Assembly (NCBI RefSeq): GCF_024713945.1
Contig: NC_134678.1
Location: forward strand, 5,580,001-5,644,000
DNA length: 64,000 nucleotides
Origin: Dermatophagoides farinae
Taxonomy: Eukaryota > Arthropoda > Arachnida > Sarcoptiformes > Pyroglyphidae
Reading direction: 5' to 3'
Positions 38,394-53,221 of the stretch are shown here, piece after piece. The translations under genes were made by a program, and so were the position numbers. Numbering within the stretch: the first letter of the stretch is position 1; the number at the start of each line of letters is the position of its first letter. A model generated the notes under the pieces. That model did not search any database. It had not been told where the DNA came from and worked only from the letters and a program-made list of their open reading frames with translations.

Positions 38394-41300
38394 ATGGAGA
38401 TAATACAACGATTCAATGCATCATTATCATCATTGTATGATGATAAATTACCAGTGTCAAAGGCTAAAATATCAGAAATAACAAAGGCAGCAATCACGGG
38501 TATTCGTGTGTATAAACACATTGTACAATCAGTGGAACGTTTTATACATAAATGTCGACCTGAATATAAACTTCCAGCATTATATGTAATTGATTCTATT
38601 GTTCGACATTCACAACATGAATTTCGTAATTCTAAAGAACGTGATGTATATGGACAACGGTTCAATAGGAATTTAGGACAAACATTTCAGAATCTATTCT
38701 CGACGTGCCTTCCCGAGGATAAGGTATGACAATTTTAAGGCATATATACTTAAGATTAATTAAAATTTACGGAATCATTTCTTTGAATATAGCCAAAAAT
38801 TGTACGGGTTCTGAATTTATGGCAAAAGAATAATGTATTCTCGCCTGATGTGATACAACCATTATTGGATTTAGCCAATCCAAATACTTCACTATTACAG
38901 ACTTCTAGCTCGACAATTTCAAGTGAAACTACAAATATTCATCATCATGAATCATCCAACACGTTCTTGGGACAGCAGAAACAGCAGCAACATCAACAAC
39001 AAACATCATCGACTACATCGTCATCATCATCATCTCATCAACATCATAGATCGCACAAAAGATTTTCTAATAATCTTGATTTAGATTTATCACCAAAAAC
39101 CAACGATGGCAATGATTCACAAAAAAGTCAAATGCTGCAGAACCAAGATCAGAATAAAGCATCTTATGATCGAATGTTTTCAGAAGCTTCAGCTGCATTT
39201 CATGCCGTTCGACAATTGGCCAATAAATGCGAGAATCAAAATTCAACAAGTTCGAATGCTGATCAAGCTTTAGCATCTCAACTTCAACAATTGGCATCCT
39301 GTTTGTCACAACTTCAACAAGATCATACTGTTAAAACACTAAATAGTGTTGATGGCTTAAACGAGACCAATTTTGATGTTGATCCAGAACTGGATTTGGA
39401 TGATAATGATGATGATGATGATGATGATATTTCGACGCCTACAGAAGCTGAACCGCCATATCCAAAACCATCAAAATTATCAAAAAAGTTTATTCCAAAT
39501 GAAAAAACATTAAACACATTTGCAGGTTTGATGCAAATCATTCGCCAACAATCTATAAACAAAACATCAGGTGAAGAATCAATTACAACATCAACTGGTA
39601 ACAATGGTGAAATTCAACATCACTTCCATCATTATCATGACGATGGCAATTCAGCACAAGACACCATATTTCAGAAATTTTTCAAATCTTCTGCAGTTAC
39701 ATCAGCTTCAGCAGTAGCAGCTCAAACGCAACAGCAGGCAGCATCAAGTTCAATGCTACTACCGAATCATGTCAATTTACAATCATCTAGCTCAGATTTA
39801 TTAAATTCGTATCATTACCAAAATCAAGGTGATCATACTGAATCCCTAACAGAAAGTTCAGCACAGCTTAATGAAAATCAACAACCATTGGCGACAAATT
39901 CATTAAACAATGAATTTCAACAGTCATCAAAACTTCGTGCATCATTTCGATCATCTCGATCACCATCGAATGATCGAAACCATGGTAGGGATCGTCACCA
40001 TAGGGATCGTGATCGTCATCGTTCATCACGGTATCGTCGGTCATCATCTCGAGATGATCAAGACCGTAGTGAAAGGCGTCGTTCACGTGAACGAAGTCGT
40101 TCATCAAATCACCGTAGATCACGTTCCCGTAGTTCAAGCCGCTCACGTGATCGTTCCGATCAGAATATTGAACGCGAACGTGAAGAACGAGAACGACAAC
40201 GAGAGAAACGTCGTAAAGGCTATCCACCATGTCGAAAAGATCGAATGACCATTTGTAGTACGACTTTATGGATCGGTCACCTTCCTAAGCGAACTACATC
40301 CGAAAGCGAACTTAATGATCTATTTGGTGAATTTGGCGTTATTCAAAGTATCGATGTATGGACTTTTTAAAAATATTTTTATTCTCTTTTTATCTAATGT
40401 ATTTTTTTTTTGTTCTGATTCATAGTTGATTCATTCACGAGGATGTGCATTTGTTTGCATGGATCGGCGCCAGGATGCTTACAAAGCATTTGCCAAGATT
40501 AAATCGCAATCAAAAATTTTAAATTCAAATCAAGTCAAAATTACCTGGGCACCTGGCAAAGGGATCAAAAACAAAGAATATAAAGACTATTGGGAATCCG
40601 ATATCGGCTCTTCATTTATACCACATAAAATATTGCTAGAGCAAGAAGATATTGATTTAGACCAATTGGAAGAAGGTGGCATGATTGATGAAGATTCTAT
40701 ACCGGAACAATTAAAAGAACTGCGCCGACTTAAACGTCAAGAGAAAAAAGAAAAAGAACTTTTCATTAAACAACAGCAACAAATAGCCGCTGTAGCTCCA
40801 ACTATGGTTACAGGTGCTGTTGCAGTTAATTCTTTGATTCCTTACCCTGCCGGATATGTTGCCCCGCCACCACCACCACCAATACCGTTATTAACAGCTC
40901 CCACTTCAACATCTTTCAAAACAAATCCTCACCCATCTCCGATTTCTTTTAATAATTCTCATCATCAAATTCCGATGCCAGTGCCGCCACCACCACCAGC
41001 GACTGCACTATTAGGATTGTCGGGCTCTTTTCCGCCAAATGTTCCACCGCCGCCGCCACCACCACCACCACCATCATCATTAGGTCACCCTAATCTATTA
41101 CCGCCAACGAATCCGGTACATGTTACAGGAAATGGGGCTCAACCACCGAATTTTCCTTGTGTCAATCCTTGGGCTCCGAGAAATTCTTATCCGCTACCGG
41201 TTCCAAGACCACCAGGTGTATTATCAAGTTTAAATCATGTTCCACCACCATCATTACCATTGAATTTAAATCAATCAACAGTCAAACCGCCAATTCTTGA

Positions 41301-42441
41301 AAATAAATTTGAAAATTCTTTCAATCAACAAACAAATATAGAACCTCAAAATTCCAAAATTGAAAATAATGATAATACCCATAATTTTCACGAAATCGAG
41401 AATACTGCTGTAAAAAATTCAAATAATGATAATGAAAATAGTGATGGTGATCATATCAATGATTCTCAGGATACGCCAAACGATAATATTTCGAATCATT
41501 CATTCGGTTCCGATAATATAAACAACAACAATAACCACATAAATCATCAACAAAATCGCGACGTCCATGCAAGAAATTTCAATTCACAGAGATTCAATTC
41601 TCCTATTACAAATGATCAATTTCATCCATTTTCTATGCTTCCTGAAGGACACAGATATTCACATCCACCTTCACCTATTCGTATTTCCGGTCCTATTATA
41701 GAAGCCCCTCTCATGATGAACAATCATCGATTTCCATCTTCTCCTCCACTTATGTTAAAAAATAGAGATTATCAACAAAATCATCCACCGCCACCACCAC
41801 TTGCGCATCATCAACCTCCAATTTTGGGAGGTGCACTACATCCTCGATTTTTACCACCATCTCCTCATTATGGGAATCGTTATCCACCTCCTGGTGGTCC
41901 ACCAATGTTTGACAGTCCACCTATGAGTCTTCATCATCCGCCACCAGTTCAAGGACCACGATTCAATAATGGACCGCGTGGACCGTTTCCACCAATCAAT
42001 CATCATTATCCACATCATAGAGGACCACCACCACCTTCGAATTTCTGTTCTGGTCCACCGATTCCTCCACCGCGAATGCCTCCAATGCATCAAGGACCTC
42101 GAGAATTCTGGCATCCAGCCGATGGACCGATGATGCCTCCATATCCATCGAACAATAATCAACGGCATCGAAATTTTAGAAACAATAATAATTCTAGGTT
42201 TCAGCAAAGAAATCAGAATATCCAACAATCAAAAAATAATCGAAATCATAATCAGAATAACAACAACAACAATAATAATAATACGAATAATAATGGTTAT
42301 GATGTGGCATCACAATTGACAGCAAAAATTGAAAAAATTGATACGATAATTGATCAATCCAATATCGAACCAACGAAGACAACGGATTCGGATTCTAATA
42401 CTGTGATTGAATCCTCATCGACCGCGATCGAATCATCGTAA
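38394..42441 (+). CDS. SCAF4/SCAF8: SCAF4/SCAF8-like CTD-interacting, RRM-containing anti-terminator
   Basis: A nuclear protein expected to bind the phosphorylated C-terminal domain of RNA polymerase II and prevent premature polyadenylation. Three exons (38394-38723, 38793-40355, 40426-42441) give 1302 residues. The CID domain occupies residues 1-140 (ITKAAITGIRVYKHIVQ, PEYKLPALYVIDSIVRHS, PKIVRVLNLWQKNNVF). An arginine/serine-rich region is near 470-570, an RRM at about 595-680 (TTLWIGHLPKRT, RGCAFVCMDRRQDAYKA, IKITWAPGKG-like) and the conserved post-RRM GGMIDEDSIP block follows. The C-terminal half is Pro-rich, then Asn-rich. One exon junction lies inside the RRM, between GVIQSID and LIHSRG. 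Confidence 0.93.
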
Positions 42442-43196
42442 TATTCATTGTGATAATCGTAATTTATTTCATTTCGACGCAAGTATGTCTTTGATATCTG
42501 ATAATCAATACGTGTATCTAATTTTGATTCAAGCAGTTTTTCGTTTCTATTTATGATTTATTTTTATTTCATTATCAGCAATTTTATTGCATCTTGCATT
42601 TTTCCCAAAAATACGCATACACTAATGACTATCATCATCATCATCATCTTCTTCATTTTTGGCCATATTCAGCATGACAGAATCGGTTCTAATCATTTAC
42701 ATCTACTTTAAACTTGCCATTATCAACAAAGTTATTGAATTTTTTTTTCATTACGACATATTGGTCATAATTAATTTTTTCAATTTTTCTCATCGTTGGG
42801 AATTATTTTATTGATTGATTGAAACAACTAAAAAAAAAAAAAAAAATAATTTCAATATATCGTTTTTATCTATTCAATTGTAATCGATTTTATTTTCAAT
42901 TTAGCATTTTTATTCATATTTGATAATCGTAGATAAATAGCTTTTGCTTTTTTTTAATGTTTGCATTGATCATTATTTTATCATTATTATATAATATTGA
43001 TGATACTTAACAATGATAAGTATTTGTCCAAATGAACAAGTATCATGGTTATTGGATAATATGAATTTAACTAATTTTATTATGCACTATTATTCAACTT
43101 GATTAAATTATTATATTCAAATAAACAAAACAAAAAAAAATCAAATTCCAAAATCAAATTATATTGAATGTAAAAATTTCATTTAATTCGTAAAAT
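42442..43196. other. Convergent gap between the SCAF gene and desaturase 1
   Basis: Both flanking genes end here, so the stretch holds two 3' UTRs. It is AT-rich with poly-A runs; no other feature was recognised. Confidence 0.5.
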
Positions 43197-44336
43197 TCAA
43201 ATAAACAATGGACGTTGTGTTGCAAGTTTGAAAAGCAAGGCTGGAAAAACAATCCATAAAGCTGTGGCTATTCCCAAAATCCAATCTAATATGGCATTTA
43301 TGATACGGAAACTTAGACTTTTAGTTTTATCATATAATGCTTCGATGCCTCGTTTAGAAACAATTTCTCTCACCACTGTTGGTGAAGCTGTTTTCAAATC
43401 ATATGCCAATCCAATAGCAGCACATAAGCGAATAAATGATGTTGTAGGATTGAACATTTCCCACTGTGGTCGATCATTGATGCGATAATCATAAGGGAAA
43501 ACATGATGATAATTATGTAGACCTTCGCCTAATGTAAGATAATTGACAAAACGATGATCAGTTGGTCGTATACGGAAATCGTATGGTCGGTATCCAAAAT
43601 GATGAGCCAAAGAATTAACAGCGAATAAATGATGTAACACTACGAATGTGCGAAGAATGACACAGATGGAAAAAGATAACCAAGGATCTTCATTCCAAAG
43701 AATAATCGGAATAACTGTTGGAATGATCATACCAAACAAGATGAAGATTGGAATATAAAATTTGTGTTGCAAAAAGACCAATTTGTCTTCATAGAGATCG
43801 GAAAAATCTAGTTTTTGACCGGCTTGCTTGACTGATTCGGTTTTCTTTACTAACCACCAACCAATATGAGAATAAAATAAACCACGAGTTGGATTCTTTG
43901 GGTCGCCATCGGTATCCGAATATTTATGATGTGTTCGATGATCACGAGCATAAGAAAGAGCACTGCCATTCATTGTGATTGCTTGAAATATGAGAATCCA
44001 TAACTTCAATGGCCAACTAACTTTGAAGGCTCGATGAGCCAAAAGACGATGAGCTCCTACCGCTGCCGCAATTCCAGAATTGGCGCCAAGGATAATTGCC
44101 AACAATATCGTTTTTAAATGTGCTGGATTAATACAAACATGCACATATGAAATGACGACAGCAATATGCCATAAGGACATGATGATTATATTGGACCATT
44201 TAAGTGGTCGTTTCCAAGCCGATTGCTCCACTTTGAATCGAGGATCATCAACACCATAAATTGTTTCAATTTTTTTTATATCATCACCTTGGCAAACAAT
44301 GGATGATTCTTTAACAGAGTGATTCTCAATAACCAT
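43197..44336 (-). CDS. SCD: Delta-9 acyl-CoA desaturase, copy 1
   Basis: An ER membrane di-iron desaturase that introduces a double bond into saturated acyl-CoA. The gene is a single exon of 379 residues. The histidine boxes are HRLLAH (96-101), HRTHH (133-137) and HNYHH (274-278), with the extra NSLAHH histidine at 244-245. Hydrophobic segments near 49-68, 76-95, 112-123 and 192-235 fit four membrane spans. The first box reads HRLLAH rather than the commoner HRLWSH/HRLWAH found in copy 2. Both copies are intronless, unlike almost every neighbour. The central coding block is nearly identical to copy 2, while the ends have diverged. Confidence 0.96.
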   Translation of the reverse strand: MVIENHSVKESSIVCQGDDIKKIETIYGVDDPRFKVEQSAWKRPLKWSNIIIMSLWHIAVVISYVHVCINPAHLKTILLAIILGANSGIAAAVGAHRLLAHRAFKVSWPLKLWILIFQAITMNGSALSYARDHRTHHKYSDTDGDPKNPTRGLFYSHIGWWLVKKTESVKQAGQKLDFSDLYEDKLVFLQHKFYIPIFILFGMIIPTVIPIILWNEDPWLSFSICVILRTFVVLHHLFAVNSLAHHFGYRPYDFRIRPTDHRFVNYLTLGEGLHNYHHVFPYDYRINDRPQWEMFNPTTSFIRLCAAIGLAYDLKTASPTVVREIVSKRGIEALYDKTKSLSFRIINAILDWILGIATALWIVFPALLFKLATQRPLFI

Positions 44337-45003
44337 TTTCGTTTTAAAGAAATCGAATAGTAGCGATGTTTGTTTAATAATGGAGAATTTGTAATTGATG
44401 GCTGGTTTTTATTATTCTTATTTAACATTCATTGTACATGTACAAATGTTAGCAGGTCGACTTTCGAAGATTCTTCTGGGATTCGATTGTTCGTAAGTAG
44501 AGAGCTAAATGTAATTTGTCTCTCATTTGACTATATATCTTTATACATTTTTTATTTTTTTTATTTTTTAAAGTTAACTTCATTCATTATTCATTGGGTA
44601 GATTTACCTTATGTAAAGGATATTTTATAAAAAAAACCATTATCGATTAATGCTTAACTAAAAGAGTTATACTTGAATTTTGATTTTTCACGTGAAAAAA
44701 TAATGTTGCGTGTGAATGATGAAATTAAATAACGAAAATCTCCTTACAATATATTTGTTGTTTTTCAAATAAATTTCTTGATAATTGTTGGCATCTTGAT
44801 TAATCATGTGGTTGTGGATAAACCTGTCATCAAATCTAATCGTTTGTGGTGACGTGGTAACGTTTTTATTTTATTATTTCTTTTAGTGAAAATACAATGC
44901 ATTCAAATTTCTTTTTTGTTAAACAACTTCACACTTCAAACAATGTAGAATGTGATAGGAAACCATCATTATTTTATGCGAATAGGAAATGTCAATATTC
45001 TAT
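44337..45003. promoter_or_regulatory. Upstream region of desaturase 1 / 3' region of desaturase 2
   Basis: A 0.67-kb gap between two tandem minus-strand genes: the lower half is the promoter and 5' UTR of copy 1, the upper part the 3' UTR of copy 2. No coding exon or RNA gene was seen. Confidence 0.45.
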
Positions 45004-46152
45004 TCAAATATAGATAACGCGTTGTGTTGCTAATTTGAAAAACAATGCTGGATAAATAAGCCATAGAGCGGTTGATATTCCGAATATCCAATCGAATATA
45101 GCATTCATGACACGGAATTTCAAACTTCGAATTGGATCATACAATGCTCGAACACCTCTTCGGCTAACAACTCCTTTCACTACTGCAGGTGAAGCAATTT
45201 TTAAATCATATGCCAACCCCAAAAGAGCACAAGTATGAATGAAAGTTCCGGGAGGATTGAACAATTCCCATTGTGGACGATCGTTGATGCGATAATCGAA
45301 TGGAAACACATGATGATAATTATGTAGACCTTCTCCGAAAGAAATATAATTAACAAAACGATGATCAGCTGGCAGTATTCGGAAATCGTATGGTCTATAG
45401 CCAAAATAATGAGCAAGTGAATTTACCGTAAACAGATGATGCAACACTACGAATATACGAAGAATAACACAAATGGAAAAAGATGACCAAGGATCTTCAT
45501 TCCAAAGAATAACCGGAATAACGGTTGGAATGATCATACCAAACAAGATGAAAATTGGAATATAAAATTTGTGTTGCAAAAAGACCAATTTGTCTTCATA
45601 GAGATCGGAAAAATCTAGTTTTCGGCCGGCTTGCTTGACTGATTCGGTTTTCTTTACTAACCACCAACCAATATGAGAATAAAATAGACCACGCGTTGGA
45701 TTCTTTGGATCGCCATCAGTATCTGAATATTTATGATGTGTTCGATGATCGCGAGCGTAAGTCAAAGCACTTCCATTCATTGTGATTGCTTGGAATATAA
45801 GAAGCCATAGTTTTAGTGGCCATTTAGCTTTGAATGTTCGATGTGACCATAAGCGATGAGATCCGGCAGATGTGGCAATACCAGACATGGCACCAATAAC
45901 AATTGAAAACACTGCTGTTTCAATATGGACAAGAGAGATGCAAACGTCTACATAACAAACAATGAAGACAATATGCAAGATAGACAGAATAATTATATTG
46001 GACCATTTTAATGGACGTTTCCAGGCCGATTGCTCCACTTTGAATCGAGGATCATCAACACCATAAATTGTTTTCAATTTTTCAATATCTACAGATTCTG
46101 GGCATCCAATGAAAATACTAGTATTTTGATTTTCATCTTTTACAGAATTCAT
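45004..46152 (-). CDS. SCD: Delta-9 acyl-CoA desaturase, copy 2
   Basis: A tandem paralogue of copy 1; single exon, 382 residues from the ATG at 46152. The frame is open to 46326, but the start is placed where the protein aligns with copy 1 (MNSVKDENQ). Histidine boxes are HRLWSH, HRTHH and HNYHH, and NSLAHYFG keeps the extra histidine. The first box with Trp is the typical insect/arthropod form. Compared with copy 1, residues from about 115 to 220 are almost unchanged, whereas the N-terminus, membrane spans 1-2 and the C-terminus differ more. Substrate chain length cannot be told from the sequence. Confidence 0.96.
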   Translation of the reverse strand: MNSVKDENQNTSIFIGCPESVDIEKLKTIYGVDDPRFKVEQSAWKRPLKWSNIIILSILHIVFIVCYVDVCISLVHIETAVFSIVIGAMSGIATSAGSHRLWSHRTFKAKWPLKLWLLIFQAITMNGSALTYARDHRTHHKYSDTDGDPKNPTRGLFYSHIGWWLVKKTESVKQAGRKLDFSDLYEDKLVFLQHKFYIPIFILFGMIIPTVIPVILWNEDPWSSFSICVILRIFVVLHHLFTVNSLAHYFGYRPYDFRILPADHRFVNYISFGEGLHNYHHVFPFDYRINDRPQWELFNPPGTFIHTCALLGLAYDLKIASPAVVKGVVSRRGVRALYDPIRSLKFRVMNAIFDWIFGISTALWLIYPALFFKLATQRVIYI

Positions 46153-48203
46153 GATGTAGAATATATTTACAAATAGGGAAAGAGTTGAGTTCAAGTTGAG
46201 TGATGGCTGAAGTTTAAAATAAAATTTCTTATATTTTATTGGAGATAAATGCTGAATATTAAACAAGGGATAAGTTTTTACACGAAAATTGATATGATGA
46301 AAGTGGACAAATTTATGTTCTATCATGTTGAAAAATCAAAAATTGAAATTAAAATCATAAGTAATCAAATCATATCATGTACACTTCTTGACCAAAACAA
46401 GACAACTTCTACTGTACAAAACCCTCTGAAACGGAAACAAAATCTCTACTATGACCTATGTGTATAGTGATGATTGATTTATCATTTGAATTTTGATGGA
46501 TTATTATTTTTATCCAACCCCCATTTTAAAAACAATAAAAGATCATTTCTTTCAGGTCAAGGTCCAAGGTTTGATCATGTCATTTTTAAAAAGTGTAACA
46601 TTATCATATTCAAACAAAACAAAACAATCCTGGAAAGTTGTAGGAAAAAATTAGACCCTTGTTATTTAGGTATTATTGTTGTTGTTTTATCAAAAAAAAA
46701 AAAAAAAAAAATTATCATCATATTGAATGATATATGGAATGAAAAAAAACATTTGCATATAACAAAAAAAATATATATATTTCGTGATATATATTTGTCT
46801 TAATTTGTTCAATTTTTCAGTTGACAATTTCAACATCTCTTTTTTACTTGTCCTCTTGAATAAAAGTGAGCCTATGTGAACATTATCGCCACCAACACTA
46901 TATTATTCCCAGATGTGTTTATATATTGTGCTATATTATATTACACAACCATAAATAAATATTACCTTCGAAAAAATGCATCAACTAAAAAAAAAAATTC
47001 AAAATTGAAATGGCTATTTTTTTTTGATCTAACATCATATCATTCTGCGCATGTGTTTATTTAATCAACAAAAAAAAAATTAAAAAAAAAGCGACAGCAC
47101 TGTTCTTGTGTTAGCGGTATATACACCGCTAATGCAGTGGTAGTGGTGTGATTGTCATCCAAGTATCATTTTTATTTTGCTGCTATCACACATCACTGGA
47201 TAATACTTTTCCTTTTTGGTTCACCGTTCATGTATATTTTCAACAATGAGCTCATCAATAAAGCCCAACAAATTTTGCACACACAAAAAAAAAAATGATA
47301 TGCTTTACTTTTTGGCTGCTGCCTTGAAATAGGTTCCATTGTGTGTTTTTATATGCAATATAAATTGTCTTATAAGCGAAAGGAAAACAAAATAGTGACG
47401 ATCAACTTTGTTGCCATGAAATAAAAATTGAGTCCAGATTCTTTTATCGTAATTCTAATTTATATTACTATCGAATAATCAAACAACATTTCATTTGTCC
47501 ATACCGATCAGCACTATTCTCTTTTATGTGTTTTATTAATATTGGCTGCATCGAACGGTTGTTTTGGCGCCTGATGATCCATTATTGTTTTGTCGTACAA
47601 TCTATATTTATTATTCTGTAGAATTAGAATCCACCATCGAGATTTATTCTCCATCTATAAAACTCATCGTTATTTAATAATTGAATTTTTATCATCATTG
47701 TTGTTGCTGTTTTTTCTTGTTTTGTCAAATCAATATAATCATCAAATGTAAGTGTCAAAAATTTTCTTTTTTTTTGTTGAAAATAATATCTATATATGTA
47801 CCATATATAAAATGATATAAAACTTGCTTTTTCTCTACTTATTATCTTTCATATTTTTATCTCTTCTATTTAAAGATCTTTTTTTTCGGATGTGTTTGCA
47901 ACTTTATCATTGCTAATTTTACCGTTTGATATGTTAACATTTTGAATTTTTAATTAAATGGCAATCAATGTTTAAATTATAAAAAACAATCAACAAATTT
48001 TCCATCGTGGTCCAAATATTTTTTTTTCAAGGTTCGAATCATTTTACTTTATTTAAATCTAATTTTTTAATATTATTTCAATTTAAGATTTTACATTTTT
48101 TTTCAATTAGTAGATAACATTCCAATTTTTTTACATTAGCTTATTTTGCATAAACATTTCTCTCTCTCTCTCGATTGTTTATAATTATCATCAGCCACCA
48201 AAT
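46153..48203. promoter_or_regulatory. Divergent region between desaturase 2 and ERK, with a likely ERK 5' UTR intron
   Basis: About 2 kb with no supported coding exon. Donor gtaagt at 47748 and acceptor tcatcag at 48194, ten bases before the ERK start codon, suggest a 5' UTR intron preceded by a pyrimidine tract (ctctctctctc). An 8-bp-arm hairpin lies at 47111-47132. Confidence 0.45.
47111..47132. other. Inverted repeat TTAGCGGT / ACCGCTAA
   Basis: Perfect 8-bp arms around a 6-base ATATAC loop, in the noncoding region upstream of the ERK gene. It could be a transcription-factor site or chance. Confidence 0.6.
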
Positions 48204-51157
<2,954 letters not shown>

Positions 51158-53221
51158 ATATGAATGAAAAATGACAATGATTCATGAATATGACAAGTGA
51201 TTCTTAACTAAGCTACCTTTATAAATATTGTAACTTGTCTCCTATATTTTGATATTACTTGAAATTGAAATCTGAATCACGAATCAGACATCAACAATGA
51301 ATTCTGATTTATCATCCATTCATCTTCCCTCCGTTTTTTTTGTCCCATCGATTGTCATTTTAATTAATTTTTTGAAATCTCCTGATGATTAAAATCCCAT
51401 ATATATCCATATGCATGTGTTTTATCAATCTTGAAAAATTTACTCGAATCGCCTTTTGGAAAACCATTTTGCAATATACCTCATGTTTGCGTATTCATCT
51501 GTGTGACTGGGCGTGTGATAAGAATTTTTAAGTTTAAATTTGTTTTAAAGTTTGAATTTTTGTGCTTTTTAATCTATTAAAAAAAAGACAGTACCTTCTA
51601 TCCAAACAAAAGTCATGCATTAGTTTTCAATCATATCAGAATTCTACATTTTATTTATTCTCCATAAAATTGTCATGAAAAAAAAATTGTCCATCAATAT
51701 TTGTTTTTTTTATTATTTTTTTCCTTTTAACAGAAAAATTAAAGTATCCCTCAAATTCCTGATGATTCAAACTTGTCTTTCACATTTATTTGTTTTGAAA
51801 ATGATTCAAAATTCACTTTTATCTCTCATTCATAGATGGCGGTATATTCAAGTTGTTTGAAAATCTTTTTTGTTAACCAAATAATTTTTGCCGACTTCTA
51901 TGTATAATAATATAATAAATGTCTTTGTCTATGTGTGTGTATTCATTCCATTCAAGGCTGATCATTTCCTGGTTATTGAGCAAATTTCTTTTTCTGTTTG
52001 CTGTTTTTTTCACTGTTTTGATGCAATCAATTGATTACATCCATAAAAATTGAAAAATTTAGATAGAAAAAAAATCTGGATAATGATGAGATCATCAATG
52101 GTTCTACAAGATGAAATGAAATGAAATAATTATTTAATTAAAAAAAAACACACACACAGATGATGCTTCGGGTTTGGCGCACGTACACCCAATTTTTCAT
52201 TAAACCAAGATTTCATTTGTCACCAGAAATTTTTTTCCATGAATTGCATTCAAATGAAAAATGAATCATACATTCATTTGTTTGAATTTTATAGAAAAAA
52301 TCGGAAATTTTTTTTTTCTTTGTACGTTCAATTATTGATTTTGGTTTTATTTTGTTATATATCATTATATCTACACAAAATTGAGAATAATTATAATAAT
52401 AAGAAAAAAAAATAAGAACAAAATGGCGAAAAAGAATGAGAGATAATGAAGATACGAATGATGTTACACGAATATATGACAATGTAATATGCGTGTAAAA
52501 TTGAGATTCAACCACAGCGGAACGGTATTCCTGTATAAATTATTATATGAATGTTTGTGAGTTGTTGTTGGTGCAAAAAGAATAGGAAAAAATTCAAAAT
52601 TTCAAAATGATTTGAGGATTATGTATGTTGGGATTATAAGAGATAGAGTAAGAACGATTGATTGATATTAAAAATTATCATTGAAAAGAATTTTGACCAT
52701 TTTTTAAAAAGAGAATTGCAGACGATATAAGTGTATCAATTGTTTTCGTTTATGTGTTTTTATAAAGAGAAGAAAATTATTTTCATTTTTTTTTTTTTTT
52801 TGACTATTTCATATAAGAATTATTACATATTATATCAGAGGTGAAAGAAAGAAAGGTGAGAAAGGAGAAACGTTGGATTTGAATTAGAACCAGAATTTTT
52901 TTGCTTTTTGAACATTAATAACATTTGTCGTAAGAAATAAGTGATGAGCATGAATGAATGAGGATATTTCGAAAAATACGAATTAAACGTTAATCGAAAT
53001 GTGTTTTGTTTCGTTTTTTTGGACTTATCATTATGAAATGTATTTGCACTGGGGTTTGTTCCTTTCAAATAGAAAGAGAGAGAGAGAGAGAAAGAGTAGT
53101 GATGATAGAACTTGGTCAGATGTCCACATCTTGTTGATTATTTACATATTAATATGTCTGAGGGACTGGTTTTGAATTGATTAAATCTGTTGATGACAAT
53201 GATACCTTGATTCCCCTTCAT
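51158..53221. other. Convergent gap between ERK and E75
   Basis: About 2 kb of AT-rich sequence holding two 3' UTRs. ORFs such as 52213-52515 and 52835-53068 are lysine/phenylalanine-rich translations with no domain and are not supported. Confidence 0.45.

Noticed and set aside
46153-46326. 58-residue N-terminal extension of desaturase 2
   Set aside because: Copy 1 has no counterpart, and alignment begins at the ATG at 46152.
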